Source: Balneolales bacterium
Lineage (GTDB): Bacteria > Bacteroidota > Rhodothermia > Balneolales > Natronogracilivirgulaceae
DNA length: 48,767 nt
Assembly (NCBI GenBank): GCA_007132495.1
Contig: SLOL01000019.1
Coordinates: 1-48,767, forward strand
Reading direction: 5' to 3'
How positions within the stretch are numbered: position 1 is the stretch's first letter; each line of letters opens with the position of its first letter. The position numbers and the translations under genes were made by a program. Below the pieces are notes generated by a model that ran no database searches, was not told the DNA's origin, and saw nothing but the letters and a program-made list of their open reading frames with translations. This document shows positions 17,735-26,989 of this stretch, one piece after another.

Positions 17735-18775
17735 ATGACACCCCATATCCTCGAAGCCGGTACAGCAGTTGAAACCCGGGAATATCTTCAAAAAAAACTC
17801 GACGGTATAGTTCCGGAGTCAGAGTTGTTTATCAAGGCGGAAATTGCCTATGAAATCAATCGGCTGAAGAAAGAGAAAAATGCCGTAATACTTGGGCATA
17901 ACTATATGGAGCCGGCGCTGTTTTACAGCATCCCCGATCATGTTGGCGATTCATTGGGACTGGCTCGAATAGCAGCTGAAAGTCACGCCGACCGTATTGT
18001 ATTTTGCGGGGTGCGTTTTATGGCGGAAACGGCCAAAATTCTGAATCCCGATCGCATGGTATTGTTGCCTGCCGAAGTGGCCGGATGCTCCCTGGCTGCC
18101 AGCATAACTGCACAGGATGTGAGGGATCTGAAAGAGCGGTATCCCGGAGTTCCGGTGGTTACCTATATCAATACCTATGCCGATGTAAAGGCGGAAACAG
18201 ATGTATGCTGTACATCAAGCAATGCATCAGACATCGTTCGCAAACTGGACTCCGATTCGGTTATTTGTCTTCCGGACGAATTTCTGGCAAAAAATATTGC
18301 CAGGGAAACCGGTAAAAATGTTATCTATCCGGGCAGTGAACCGACCGGCAAAGACGATATGGTTATTTGGGACGGGCGCTGTGAGGTCCATGAAAAATTT
18401 ACTGTGGATGATATCCGCAACGCGCGAAAACAGTTCCCGGACACGGTTGTCGTGGCGCACCCCGAATGCACCCCGGATGTAGTTCAGGCATCTGATTTCA
18501 GTGGATCTACAACTGCGATGACCAAATTTGTCAGAGAGTCGGATGCCAAGCGTTTTCTGGTTCTGACCGAATGTGCAATGGGGGATAATATCGCTGCTGA
18601 GAATCCGGACAAGGAGATGCTTCGAATGTGCAGCGTACGCTGTCCGCATATGAATGAAATCACTTTGGAGGATACCCTGCGGTGCCTCCGTGAGGATATC
18701 TATCAGATCGAAGTGGATGAGGAGGTGCGGTTGAAAGCCAAAGGGTCTCTGGACCGAATGCTGGAAATGAGTTAG
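17735..18775 (+). CDS. nadA: Quinolinate synthase A
   Basis: This 346 aa 4Fe-4S enzyme condenses iminoaspartate with dihydroxyacetone phosphate to quinolinate in de novo NAD synthesis. Family motifs are in order: ILGHNYMEPA (52-61), VFCGVRFMAETAK (Cys91), TYINTYADVKAETDVCCTSSNA (Cys158/159), PGSEPTGKDD, AHPECTPDV and LTECAMGDN near 264. These supply the three cluster cysteines expected. The ATG at 17735 is preferred, as an upstream TTG at 17705 falls inside the rpsA terminator. NadB and NadC are not in the window, so the pathway genes are dispersed. Confidence 0.95.
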   Translation: MTPHILEAGTAVETREYLQKKLDGIVPESELFIKAEIAYEINRLKKEKNAVILGHNYMEPALFYSIPDHVGDSLGLARIAAESHADRIVFCGVRFMAETAKILNPDRMVLLPAEVAGCSLAASITAQDVRDLKERYPGVPVVTYINTYADVKAETDVCCTSSNASDIVRKLDSDSVICLPDEFLAKNIARETGKNVIYPGSEPTGKDDMVIWDGRCEVHEKFTVDDIRNARKQFPDTVVVAHPECTPDVVQASDFSGSTTAMTKFVRESDAKRFLVLTECAMGDNIAAENPDKEMLRMCSVRCPHMNEITLEDTLRCLREDIYQIEVDEEVRLKAKGSLDRMLEMS

Positions 18776-18850
18776 TCCGTCCGGTAATGCTTTGCCCGAT
18801 TAATCACTTCATGATGTGATATGCTTGAACTGATATTGTAGAATTGTATA

Positions 18851-18889
18851 AAAAAAAGCCTTCTGATTTGTTCGGAAGGCTTTTTTTTT
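18851..18889. terminator. Two-way intrinsic terminator between nadA and the 85-codon gene
   Basis: GCCTTC (18858-18863) pairs with GAAGGC (18875-18880), flanked by a run of A on the left and a run of T on the right, so it works for both converging genes. Confidence 0.9.
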
Positions 18890-18918
18890 ATCGTTTATAA
18901 CAAATCACGGAATGGGTC

Positions 18919-19176
18919 TTACTTCTCCTTGTAGAAGAATACCTTGCCGTTTACAGTATCTTTTCCGCTTTTTATTTTCTCACCGGATTCCCTGTTGTAG
19001 GTATATACAACATTTCTCATGGAATTCAACTCTTTGTCGTTATTAAAAGTGACTTCGAGTGCATCTCCACCGGGTTCCAGTTTATTTAAGGCATCAATAA
19101 GAGGGCGAAATTTGGAGGAACTCTTTTTTGTTATGCGCACATCTGAACGAGGAACGAATTTTAGTTTCATTGTCAT
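18919..19176 (-). CDS. Small protein of unknown function (85 aa)
   Basis: I do not recognise this protein. It is 85 aa, basic, with no membrane segment and no Cys. It reads as a compact alpha/beta unit: VRITKKSSSKFRPLIDALNKL, a Gly-rich turn, then strands around ALEVTFNN and VNGKVFFYKE. It ends next to a strong terminator and lies 79 bp downstream of moxR on the same strand, which supports real expression. Ser/Lys-rich sequence and AT-rich codons contrast with most neighbours. A second in-frame start (MKLKF) lies two codons in. Confidence 0.6.
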   Translation of the reverse strand: MTMKLKFVPRSDVRITKKSSSKFRPLIDALNKLEPGGDALEVTFNNDKELNSMRNVVYTYNRESGEKIKSGKDTVNGKVFFYKEK

Positions 19177-19255
19177 AGAAGTTTTTATCAGTAAAAAATT
19201 AAACTTAAATTAAGCATTAATTAGTAAAACTACCAACGCTGTTCTATAAAAATTA

Positions 19256-20257
19256 TTATGGAACCTGAATATTGTTTAATATACTTTCGATTATATCTTC
19301 TGTTTGAATCTCTTCGGCCTCTGCTTCATATGTAAGAACTATTCTGTGTCGCAGTATGTCGTACGCTATAGCCCGAATATCTTCAGGTATTACGTAGGCC
19401 CTTTGTTGAATGAATGCATGAGCACGTGATGCAAGGTTTAAATTGATTGTTCCTCTTGGAGAAGCCCCAAAGTCGATAAGTCCTTCTATTTTTTTTATTC
19501 CGAATTTGTCTGGATGTCTTGATGCCATTATGATATTGATGATATACTGCTCAATTTTTTCATCCATATAAATATCATTGATAACTTTTCGGGCCTCCAG
19601 AATACTTTTTGGCTTGACGACCGCTTTCGGTTGGGCGGGACGTTCGGTGCGGGCCATGCTTCTCATGATCTTCATCTCTTCCTCTTCTGTCGGATAATCG
19701 ATTTTGATCTTCATCATGAATCGATCAATTTGTGCCTCGGGAAGGGGATAGGTCCCCTCCTGTTCTATCGGGTTTTGTGTTGCAAGCACCAGAAAAGGAT
19801 CTTCGAGCCGGTATGACTCTTCTCCGATGGTAACCTGCCGCTCCTGCATCGCCTCAAGCAATGCACTTTGAACCTTGGCCGGGGATCGGTTGATTTCATC
19901 CGCCAGAATAATATTGGAAAAAACAGGTCCCTTTTTTACTGAAAAATCACCGGTTTTCTGGTTAAAAATCAGCGTGCCGATGAGATCGGCCGGTAACAGG
20001 TCCGGAGTAAATTGTATTCTTTTGAAACGGGTATCGATTGCTTTTGCCAGACTGGAAACGGTCAGGGTCTTGGCCAGACCGGGGACCCCTTCCAGCAGAA
20101 CATGACCGTCTGCGAGCAGGCCGATGAGCAGGCGGTTGACCATGTTTTTTTGTCCAATGATGATATTGTCCAGCTCTTTATAGAGGGCATCTACAAAAGA
20201 GCTGGTCTCTTGAATTTTTTCGGAGACGGCCTGCATGTCAGAATTGTTACGACTCAT
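19256..20257 (-). CDS. MoxR family AAA+ ATPase
   Basis: This 333 aa chaperone-like ATPase has Walker A EGVPGLAKT (56-64), Walker B IILADEINRSP, sensor ATQNPIEQEG, and a C-terminal lid with FGASPRGT and AYVIPEDI, all typical of MoxR. These proteins help metal insertion or complex maturation, usually with a DUF58 and von Willebrand partner encoded next door. Here the following gene is the 85 aa unknown instead, so the usual partners are missing from the locus. It is divergent from the complex I operon (269 bp apart); MoxR could help mature a membrane complex, but that is speculation. Confidence 0.93.
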   Translation of the reverse strand: MSRNNSDMQAVSEKIQETSSFVDALYKELDNIIIGQKNMVNRLLIGLLADGHVLLEGVPGLAKTLTVSSLAKAIDTRFKRIQFTPDLLPADLIGTLIFNQKTGDFSVKKGPVFSNIILADEINRSPAKVQSALLEAMQERQVTIGEESYRLEDPFLVLATQNPIEQEGTYPLPEAQIDRFMMKIKIDYPTEEEEMKIMRSMARTERPAQPKAVVKPKSILEARKVINDIYMDEKIEQYIINIIMASRHPDKFGIKKIEGLIDFGASPRGTINLNLASRAHAFIQQRAYVIPEDIRAIAYDILRHRIVLTYEAEAEEIQTEDIIESILNNIQVP

Positions 20258-20465
20258 GATGGTGCTTCGGATTATGGGTGATAAAATAATTCCGGGTAAG
20301 GTGGAAAAAAATCTGAAGTAAAATCAAACTTTTCTTAACTTTCTGCCCGAATTTACTAAAAATAGGAGATACTTGGTGTGAGATGATACTTCGGTGCAAA
20401 ATACCGTATTTTTTCCCCGGTCCGTTGCGTAACTGTGATGGTTTATCGCTATTTTTTCGTGTTCT

Positions 20466-20496
20466 TTGGTTGAAGACACAAAGAATTTTAGGTACC
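20466..20496 (+). promoter_or_regulatory. Weak candidate promoter of the nuoJ operon
   Basis: TTG (20466-20468), 20 bases, then TAGGTACC (20489-20496). Only the TAnnT part of the consensus matches, but the spacing equals that of the better promoters in the window and the site lies 30 bases before nuoJ. Confidence 0.3.
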
Positions 20497-20526
20497 TTGG
20501 TGCTCATTTTTCAAACCCGGTAATAC

Positions 20527-21045
20527 ATGGAGATTTATCTATTTATCCTGTTTGCAACACTGGCTGTCGCTGCAGCCGTTGGAATGATTACCAGTAAAGA
20601 TACGGTTAACAGTGCCCTGTTTCTGGTTGTAAACCTGATATCTGTAGCCGGCATATTCCTGCTGTTAAGGGCACAATTTCTCGCCGTCATTCAGATCCTG
20701 GTTTACGGCGGTGCCATCATGGTTCTGTTTCTGTTTGTGATAATGTTGCTTAATCTGAGCAGTGAAGAAAACATGATCAGCCGGTTCAGTGTCAAATATG
20801 CCATTGCCTTTCTGTTAGGCGTGGTAGTGCTTTCGCAGCTGCTTTATGCTATCGCCAGTGTTACCGGTACTCTTCCCTATGTCTCACCGGAAATGGAGCG
20901 TGTGGGAACCGTCGAAGCTTTGGGAGATGCCCTTTTCTCAACGTACATGTTGCCGGTACTTGTGACGGCCATTCTGCTTACGGCTGCCGTGGTTGGGGCG
21001 ATTTTACTTGCTCAACGAAAATTTAGTGGAAAAGAGAATAAATAA
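20527..21045 (+). CDS. nuoJ: NADH-quinone oxidoreductase subunit J
   Basis: This 172 aa membrane protein is part of the proton-pumping arm of complex I. Five hydrophobic segments are visible, including the conserved TM3 stretch [18 protein letters not shown] (about residues 58-75), whose helix bulges during coupling. The length and order are normal. It is the first gene of the cluster and its stop overlaps the nuoK start by one base. The genes for subunits A-I that normally precede it are not here; the neighbour upstream is the divergent moxR. Confidence 0.95.
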   Translation: MEIYLFILFATLAVAAAVGMITSKDTVNSALFLVVNLISVAGIFLLLRAQFLAVIQILVYGGAIMVLFLFVIMLLNLSSEENMISRFSVKYAIAFLLGVVVLSQLLYAIASVTGTLPYVSPEMERVGTVEALGDALFSTYMLPVLVTAILLTAAVVGAILLAQRKFSGKENK

Positions 21046-21344
21046 TGGAACTTTATTGGTTTCTCGGGTTATCTGCTGTTTTATTCACCATTGGTGTGAT
21101 TGGTGTGCTTACCCGGAAAAATGCCATTGTCATTTTTATGTCTGCCGAGCTGATGCTCAATTCGGTAAATCTGAGCCTGGTCTCGTTTAGTGCTCAGCTT
21201 GGCGATGTGCACGGACAGATTCTGGTGTTCTTCGCATTGTGCGTTGCTGCTGCCGAAGCGGCCGTCGGTCTGGCTATCATTATAGCCATTTACCGTAATA
21301 ATCTGACCGTGGATGTCTCCAAAATTCATCTGCTGAGATGGTAA
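21045..21344 (+). CDS. nuoK: NADH-quinone oxidoreductase subunit K
   Basis: This 99 aa protein has three transmembrane helices and contains both buried glutamates used in proton transfer: Glu35 in [12 protein letters not shown] and Glu71 in [11 protein letters not shown]. Length and pattern are typical of NuoK (MrpC-like). The ATG shares its A with the nuoJ stop codon, giving tight coupling. A 144 bp gap without a gene follows before nuoL. Confidence 0.96.
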   Translation: MELYWFLGLSAVLFTIGVIGVLTRKNAIVIFMSAELMLNSVNLSLVSFSAQLGDVHGQILVFFALCVAAAEAAVGLAIIIAIYRNNLTVDVSKIHLLRW

Positions 21345-21488
21345 AATCATATACCTTTACCCCGTATTCAAGCACCCGGGCAGCAATGCGCTTATCGCCG
21401 GCGGATGATCGCTTCCGGTTGCGCAATTGCATTCACCTGTTGCTTGTCACCGCTTGTTCAACCCAAAACCTGGTAACCGTTTAACTTC

Positions 21489-23504
21489 ATGGACACCTAC
21501 GTTCATCTCGTGCCCTGGATTATTGCCATCCCGCTTGTCGGGTTTTTTGTAAACGGCCTGCTCGGGTTAGCTTTCAGGTCTTACCGGGATATGAAAACGG
21601 TGAGTGGGATAATCGCCACTCTGGCTGTTGCTGTACCGTTTCTGTTAGCTGTTTATCTTTTTTTGATGATGCAGGGGGATAGCGAGAGCGCTTCGATCAG
21701 CTTGTTTACCTGGATTCAGGCAGGTGATTTTACCACCGACATTGGCTATCGACTTGACCAGCTTTCGCTTTTGATGACGCTTGTGGTTACCGGGGTGGGG
21801 GCTTTGATACACTTCTACGCGATCGGTTATATGGCAGGTGATGAAAGTCCGTGGAAATTCTTCGCTTTCATGAACCTCTTTATCTTCGCCATGCTCAACC
21901 TGGTTTTGGCCGACAATATGCTGCTGCTTTTCCTCGGCTGGGAGGGCGTAGGGCTCTGTTCCTATCTGTTGATCGGTTACTGGTATACCGATATGGCCAA
22001 GTCGGATGCCGCGAAAAAGGCTTTTCTGTATAACCGGGTGGGTGACTTCGCTTTCCTTATTGCCATGCTCCTGATCTTTCAGACCATCGGTTCGCTCAGC
22101 TTTGACGCTATTTTGAATGGAACCGAACTATTTACCACCGATCAGGTATTTATAATCGGTTTGCTGATTCTGATCGGCGCTACCGGAAAAAGTGCTCAGA
22201 TTCCGCTGTTCGTCTGGCTGCCCGACGCCATGGCCGGTCCCACCCCCGTATCAGCGCTCATTCACGCCGCCACCATGGTGACTTCTGGAGTTTATGTCAT
22301 TTCCCGGCTCTCTTCTTTTGTTATGATGTCGCCCGAACTAATGCTGCTTATAGCTGTGATCGGCGCTTTTACGGCCTTCATCGCTGCAACCATTGCACTG
22401 ACCCGGTACGATATCAAGGCGGTTCTCGCCTATTCCACCGTATCTCAGCTCGGCTTCATGTTCCTGGCACTGGGTTCCGGAGCCTATGTGGCCGCCATGT
22501 TCCATGTGGTCACCCATGCATTTTTCAAAGCCTGTCTCTTTCTTGGCTCCGGGTCGGTGATTCATGCGATGCATCATGTTGAGCACAAATTACATGAAGA
22601 GGGAAAAGATGTCCATTTCGATCCCCAGGATATGCGGTTTATGGGAGGACTCAGGAAATACCTGCCCTCCACTTATATGACATTCCTGATTGCCACCATT
22701 GCCATTGCCGGTATTCCGCCGCTGGCCGGCTTCTTCTCCAAGGATGAAATTCTGGTGATGGCGTTTAACGCCGGGTTGGGCGAATACGGAGCCATATATT
22801 TCGGATTGTGGGCACTTGCTCTCATTACGGCCTTTATGACGGCCTTTTATATGTTCCGTCTCACTCTTGGCACTTTCCACGGTTCATTCCGTCTTCCGGA
22901 AAAAATCACGGAAGCCGCCGGTTCCGAGAAGTATTTGCATGACAGTCCGTTTACCATGACCTCGGTCCTCTGGGTACTGGCCGCACTCTCTATCGTCGGT
23001 GGTTTTATCGGCATTCCCAATTTTGTGGTTGCCACATTCACCGGTACGGCGGATGTCAATCTTTTGTCCAATTGGCTTGACCGGGTGACGATGGATGCCG
23101 AGCTGGTTTTGAGCAAGCCGGTTGAATGGATGCTGCTTTTCGGGTCGGTGCTTGTCGCACTGTCGGGTATCTACGTAGCATTTCTGCTCTATGGCGAAAA
23201 TGATCCGGAGACCCAGGATAATCGCATTGCCGCCCGATTCGGCGCTTTGTACCAGGTTTGGAACGAAAAATACCGGCTGGATGAAATTTACGAAGGGTTT
23301 ATCGTCCATCCCACCGTCCGCTTCTCTGATCGGGTGCTGGCCGTTTTTGATATTAAATTTATCGATGGTTTTGTCAATTTTGTTGCATCCGTGGTGCGTT
23401 TCACCGGTAGTGTGGTACGCTATTTCCAAACCGGAGTGGTGCAAACATATGCCGTCGCCATTGTTCTTGGAGTGATCATTGTCATCTCCATGCTGCTGTT
23501 CTGA
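21489..23504 (+). CDS. nuoL: NADH-quinone oxidoreductase subunit L
   Basis: This 671 aa antiporter-like subunit sits at the far end of the membrane arm of complex I. Conserved elements: WEGVGLCSYLLIG with the TM5 glutamate, TGKSAQIPLFVWLPDAMAG with the TM7 lysine region, PTPVSALIHAATMV, and FFKACLFLGSGSVIHAMHH. The C-terminal region (about 560-671) has the amphipathic lateral helix and the last anchoring helix. Length and order are normal. No ribosome binding site of the Shine-Dalgarno kind stands out. Confidence 0.96.
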   Translation: MDTYVHLVPWIIAIPLVGFFVNGLLGLAFRSYRDMKTVSGIIATLAVAVPFLLAVYLFLMMQGDSESASISLFTWIQAGDFTTDIGYRLDQLSLLMTLVVTGVGALIHFYAIGYMAGDESPWKFFAFMNLFIFAMLNLVLADNMLLLFLGWEGVGLCSYLLIGYWYTDMAKSDAAKKAFLYNRVGDFAFLIAMLLIFQTIGSLSFDAILNGTELFTTDQVFIIGLLILIGATGKSAQIPLFVWLPDAMAGPTPVSALIHAATMVTSGVYVISRLSSFVMMSPELMLLIAVIGAFTAFIAATIALTRYDIKAVLAYSTVSQLGFMFLALGSGAYVAAMFHVVTHAFFKACLFLGSGSVIHAMHHVEHKLHEEGKDVHFDPQDMRFMGGLRKYLPSTYMTFLIATIAIAGIPPLAGFFSKDEILVMAFNAGLGEYGAIYFGLWALALITAFMTAFYMFRLTLGTFHGSFRLPEKITEAAGSEKYLHDSPFTMTSVLWVLAALSIVGGFIGIPNFVVATFTGTADVNLLSNWLDRVTMDAELVLSKPVEWMLLFGSVLVALSGIYVAFLLYGENDPETQDNRIAARFGALYQVWNEKYRLDEIYEGFIVHPTVRFSDRVLAVFDIKFIDGFVNFVASVVRFTGSVVRYFQTGVVQTYAVAIVLGVIIVISMLLF

Positions 23505-23525
23505 TAACATTTCAATACTGCGTTA

Positions 23526-25145
23526 ATGGAATTACTTCTTAATATCGTCATTTATCTACCGCTGTTCGGGGTGTTGCTGCTCCTGCTGGTCCGAAAGGAT
23601 GAATGGGTGCGCTGGTCCAGTCTGTTGATCACAACAGCTACATTCGTACTCTCGCTCCCCCTCCTCCTGCAGTTTGATATAACAGCAACAGGAAGTGCGC
23701 AGTATCTGACAGTAGGGGAACCGTTTCTTGGCGATTGGGACGTGAAGTATATGGTCGGACTGGATGGATTGAGCATGCTTCTGTTTATGCTTACGACATT
23801 TATGGCCCCGATTGTTGTTCTTTCGTCCTGGAGCTCAATAAACAAACATGTTGCCGGATTCTATTCCATGCTTCTGATACTGCAGACCGGTTCTCTGGGG
23901 GTATTTGCGGCACTCGACCTGTTTATGTTTTATGTCTTTTTTGAGCTTACCCAGATCCCGATGTTCTTTCTGATTGGCATCTGGGGAGGGAAGGACCGGA
24001 TCTACGCCACGGTCAAGTTTTTTATCTATACGCTTGTCGGTTGGTTGCTGATGCTTGTTGCCCTGATCTATGTCGGATATGCGGCAGGGAATATGGTCAA
24101 CGACGGTGTGTTCACCACCGACTGGCGCCTGCTCACCGATCACGCCTTTCAGCTTGGCCTTGTTGAACAGACCTGGCTCTTCCTGGCTTTCGGATTTGCT
24201 TTCTGTATCAAAGTGCCCATTTTCCCTTTCCACAGCTGGCTGCCGCTGGCGCATACCGAAGCACCGACAGCCGGGTCTGTGGTGCTGGCCGCCATTGCAC
24301 TTAAAATGGGAACTTATGCCGTACTCAGATACCTTATTCCGCTGTTTCCGAATGCGGCCATCGCTTTCGCCCCCATGTTCGCCGTGCTTGGAGTCATAGG
24401 CATTATTTATGGCGCACTGGTTGCCATGGTACAGAAGGATGTTAAAAAACTGGTGGCCTATTCCTCCATAAGTCATCTCGGATTTGTGGTACTGGGTATG
24501 TTTGCCTTTAATACCATCGGAGCTCAGGGAGCTATTATTCAGATGGTCAATCACGGACTCTCAACCGGCGCTCTGTTTATTATCGTTGGTATGCTTTATG
24601 AACGTCGCCATACCCGCTGGATCTCCGATTTCGGAGGCATTGCCAGGAAAATGCCGGTATTTACAGTGATGTTCATGATCGCCACACTGGCATCTATAGG
24701 ACTACCCGGACTTAATGGATTTGTCGGCGAGTTTCTGATTCTGGTCGGTACGTTCAACTCCGAAGTACTCGGATCGTACTGGTATGCCGTCATTGGAGCA
24801 TTGGGTGTTATACTGGCTGCAGTCTATATGCTCTGGATGTTCCAGAGAGTGATGTTCGGGCCGGTTACCAATGAGGAAAACAACAAGCTGACGGATATCA
24901 ACGCACGGGAAATCGGATTGCTTATACCCATAATGCTGTTTATCGTCTGGATAGGTGTTCGACCAACCGACTTTACTAAATATTCGGAAGCGGAAGTAAC
25001 CCATCTGCTCGAAGATACCCGGACCAGAGCGGCAACCATTGCACAAAACACCGCCGATGACCGTTTGCCCGGTTGGGCGAGTCGGCTGTATGATGTAACA
25101 CCGCAGATGGTATCCAATGTGAAACATGAAAACCAGGAGGAGTAA
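23526..25145 (+). CDS. nuoM: NADH-quinone oxidoreductase subunit M
   Basis: This 539 aa antiporter-like subunit has about 14 helices. Key motifs: FFELTQIPMFFLIGIWGG with the TM5 glutamate, KVPIFPFHSWLPLAHTEAP with the TM7/8 lysine and His, and LVAYSSISHLGFVVLG. It begins 21 bases after the nuoL stop. Its 3' end carries an AGGAGGAG sequence that serves as the ribosome binding site for the next gene, which starts three bases after the stop. Confidence 0.96.
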   Translation: MELLLNIVIYLPLFGVLLLLLVRKDEWVRWSSLLITTATFVLSLPLLLQFDITATGSAQYLTVGEPFLGDWDVKYMVGLDGLSMLLFMLTTFMAPIVVLSSWSSINKHVAGFYSMLLILQTGSLGVFAALDLFMFYVFFELTQIPMFFLIGIWGGKDRIYATVKFFIYTLVGWLLMLVALIYVGYAAGNMVNDGVFTTDWRLLTDHAFQLGLVEQTWLFLAFGFAFCIKVPIFPFHSWLPLAHTEAPTAGSVVLAAIALKMGTYAVLRYLIPLFPNAAIAFAPMFAVLGVIGIIYGALVAMVQKDVKKLVAYSSISHLGFVVLGMFAFNTIGAQGAIIQMVNHGLSTGALFIIVGMLYERRHTRWISDFGGIARKMPVFTVMFMIATLASIGLPGLNGFVGEFLILVGTFNSEVLGSYWYAVIGALGVILAAVYMLWMFQRVMFGPVTNEENNKLTDINAREIGLLIPIMLFIVWIGVRPTDFTKYSEAEVTHLLEDTRTRAATIAQNTADDRLPGWASRLYDVTPQMVSNVKHENQEE

Positions 25146-25148
25146 CCT

Positions 25149-25430
25149 ATGTCAAAAGTACCGGATTCTGAACAACTGGAAAAAGAACTTGCCGGTTTAA
25201 AGAACTGGAAGGTGGAAGATGACAAATTGACCCGGGATTTTTCCTTCGCTGATTTCAGGGAGGCCATGTCTTTTATGGTCAGGGTTGCGTTTGAGGCCGA
25301 AGATATCGGACACCATCCTGAATTATTTAATGTGTACAAAAACGTGCGCATTCAACTGGCAACGCATGACGCCGGAGGTAAAATCACTTCAAAAGATATC
25401 GATCTGGCAAAACGTATCGAGGCTCTCTAA
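25149..25430 (+). CDS. Pterin-4a-carbinolamine dehydratase, inside the complex I operon
   Basis: This 93 aa enzyme dehydrates 4a-hydroxytetrahydrobiopterin to quinonoid dihydrobiopterin, which recycles the cofactor of aromatic amino acid hydroxylases. The family signature is complete: EDIGHHPELFNVYKNV then LATHDAGG and a final KDIDLA. It starts three bases after nuoM and ends nine bases before nuoN, with the best Shine-Dalgarno sequence of the operon (AGGAGG), so it is a regular member of the transcript. A pcd homologue among complex I genes is, as I recall, described for Rhodothermus marinus. Why it is there is not known. Confidence 0.92.
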   Translation: MSKVPDSEQLEKELAGLKNWKVEDDKLTRDFSFADFREAMSFMVRVAFEAEDIGHHPELFNVYKNVRIQLATHDAGGKITSKDIDLAKRIEAL

Positions 25431-25439
25431 CAGAAATAC

Positions 25440-26873
25440 ATGGAATCAGCTAACGAACTATTAACTATTCTACCTGTCATTATCATCGGAACAGCGGGAC
25501 TGCTGGTGATGATGGTCGATGCTTTCACGGAAAATTCCCGTACCGCGTACTGGATTACGGTGTTGTTCTCGGCAATCGGCCTGGCTGTTTCAGTGAACAG
25601 CCTGTTCGGTCCAACCGGTACGTCATTCTACAATATGATCGCCTATGGCGGTACTGCCGCCTTCGGAGCGGTGTTGGTTATGACAGGAACCCTCTTTTCG
25701 GTGATGCTGACAAGAGAGTACCTGGAAAAAACAGGTCGGCATATTGCCGAAGTCTACTCAATGATGCTGTTTGCCACCTTCGGGATGCTGGTTCTGGTCC
25801 AGTCCAACAATCTGGTCACCCTGTTCCTTGGCATCGAAACCATGTCGATATCCCTTTATGTACTCGCCGGCCTGGTTAAGGATGAAAAAAAGGGTGTGGA
25901 GGCGGCTCTCAAATATTTTCTGCTCGGAGCTTTTTCAACCGGTTTTCTGCTTTATGGAATCGCGCTGCTTTACGGAGCGTCCGGTTCAACCTTTCTGGTG
26001 GATATTGCGGCAACAGATGAAAAAGGCCTGATATACTGGGCCGGTGTCGCACTGCTGCTGGTTGGTTTTTTCTTCAAAGTCTCGGCGGTTCCGTTCCACA
26101 TGTGGACTCCCGATGTCTATCAGGGAGCGCCGACCACTATTACGGCCTTTATGGCGACAGCCTCCAAAGCAGCCGGTTTTGTGGCATTTATTCTGGTACT
26201 TAGCCGCGCCCTGCCGGATGTTCGCGCTGAGTGGAGTGATGTGATCTGGCTGTTTGCCATTTTTACAATGGTGATCGGAAATATCCTTGCATTGGTCCAG
26301 GATAATGTCAAACGGATGCTTGCTTATTCCAGTATCGCACACGCCGGTTACGTTCTTATCGGCTTCGCTGCGGCTACCGGTGCTGCCTATAGTGCCATCC
26401 TGTTTTACCTTTTTGCCTACACCCTGATGAATGTCGGGGCTTTCGGAATTGTCGCATATTATGAATGGAACAAAGGGCTGGACTTTACCGAAATCAAGAA
26501 CTATGCCGGACTTGGATATCAGCAACCCCTGATGGGAGTTCTGATGTCTGTTTTTCTCTTTTCGATGGTTGGAATACCTCCTTTCGCCGGTTTTATCGGG
26601 AAATATCGTGTTTTTGCCGCTGCCATTGATGAGGGACTGATCAGCCTTGTCATTGTGGGAGTTCTGGCAAGTGCGGCAAGTGTATATTACTATATTCGCG
26701 TACTGGTTTATCTCTATATGAAAGAGGACGAAGGAGCACAAGTCACGCTTGTAAAACCGGGCATGCTCTACTCTGTCACACTGGTTATACTTGCAGTTTT
26801 GACACTCTATTTCGGTATCAATCCCGGCAGCCTGACAGACCTGCTGCTATCGTTCAAGGACGCGGCCTACTGA
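25440..26873 (+). CDS. nuoN: NADH-quinone oxidoreductase subunit N
   Basis: This 477 aa antiporter-like subunit has about 14 helices. It carries LFLGIETMSISLYVLAG with the TM5 glutamate, KVSAVPFHMWTPDVYQGAP with the TM7/8 lysine, and MLAYSSIAHAGYVLIGF. Length is normal. It is the last gene of the cluster; the 124 bases after it hold the promoter and leader of the ribosomal protein operon rather than an obvious terminator. Confidence 0.96.
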   Translation: MESANELLTILPVIIIGTAGLLVMMVDAFTENSRTAYWITVLFSAIGLAVSVNSLFGPTGTSFYNMIAYGGTAAFGAVLVMTGTLFSVMLTREYLEKTGRHIAEVYSMMLFATFGMLVLVQSNNLVTLFLGIETMSISLYVLAGLVKDEKKGVEAALKYFLLGAFSTGFLLYGIALLYGASGSTFLVDIAATDEKGLIYWAGVALLLVGFFFKVSAVPFHMWTPDVYQGAPTTITAFMATASKAAGFVAFILVLSRALPDVRAEWSDVIWLFAIFTMVIGNILALVQDNVKRMLAYSSIAHAGYVLIGFAAATGAAYSAILFYLFAYTLMNVGAFGIVAYYEWNKGLDFTEIKNYAGLGYQQPLMGVLMSVFLFSMVGIPPFAGFIGKYRVFAAAIDEGLISLVIVGVLASAASVYYYIRVLVYLYMKEDEGAQVTLVKPGMLYSVTLVILAVLTLYFGINPGSLTDLLLSFKDAAY

Positions 26874-26910
26874 TCGGGACAATAGGGGGCATGATCCGGC
26901 AGAGATTTGA

Positions 26911-26941
26911 TTGGATTATAGAGGCAATCTTTTTATCTTTA
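26911..26941 (+). promoter_or_regulatory. Bacteroidota-type promoter of rpsF-rpsR-rplI
   Basis: TTG (26911-26913), 20 bases, then TATCTTTA (26934-26941), one mismatch from TAnnTTTG. Transcription would begin near 26948, immediately ahead of the leader hairpin. Confidence 0.45.
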
Positions 26942-26949
26942 CGCCGCCT

Positions 26950-26989
26950 GCCGCTGGATACACCAGCGGCTGTTTCATTTAAACAACCG
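26950..26989 (+). promoter_or_regulatory. Leader hairpins before rpsF, possible S6:S18 autoregulatory site
   Basis: GCCGCTGG (26950-26957) pairs perfectly with CCAGCGGC (26963-26970) around a 5 base loop. A second hairpin TGTTT/AAACA follows, and then ACCGAAGGT next to the start codon. In many bacteria the S6:S18 complex binds a hairpin with a CCG bulge in this leader and represses its own operon. The position fits, but I cannot confirm the bulge geometry. Confidence 0.4.

Noticed and set aside
20247..20507. 86-codon frame between moxR and nuoJ
   Set aside because: It fills the divergent promoter region, has no recognisable domain and overlaps the moxR start.
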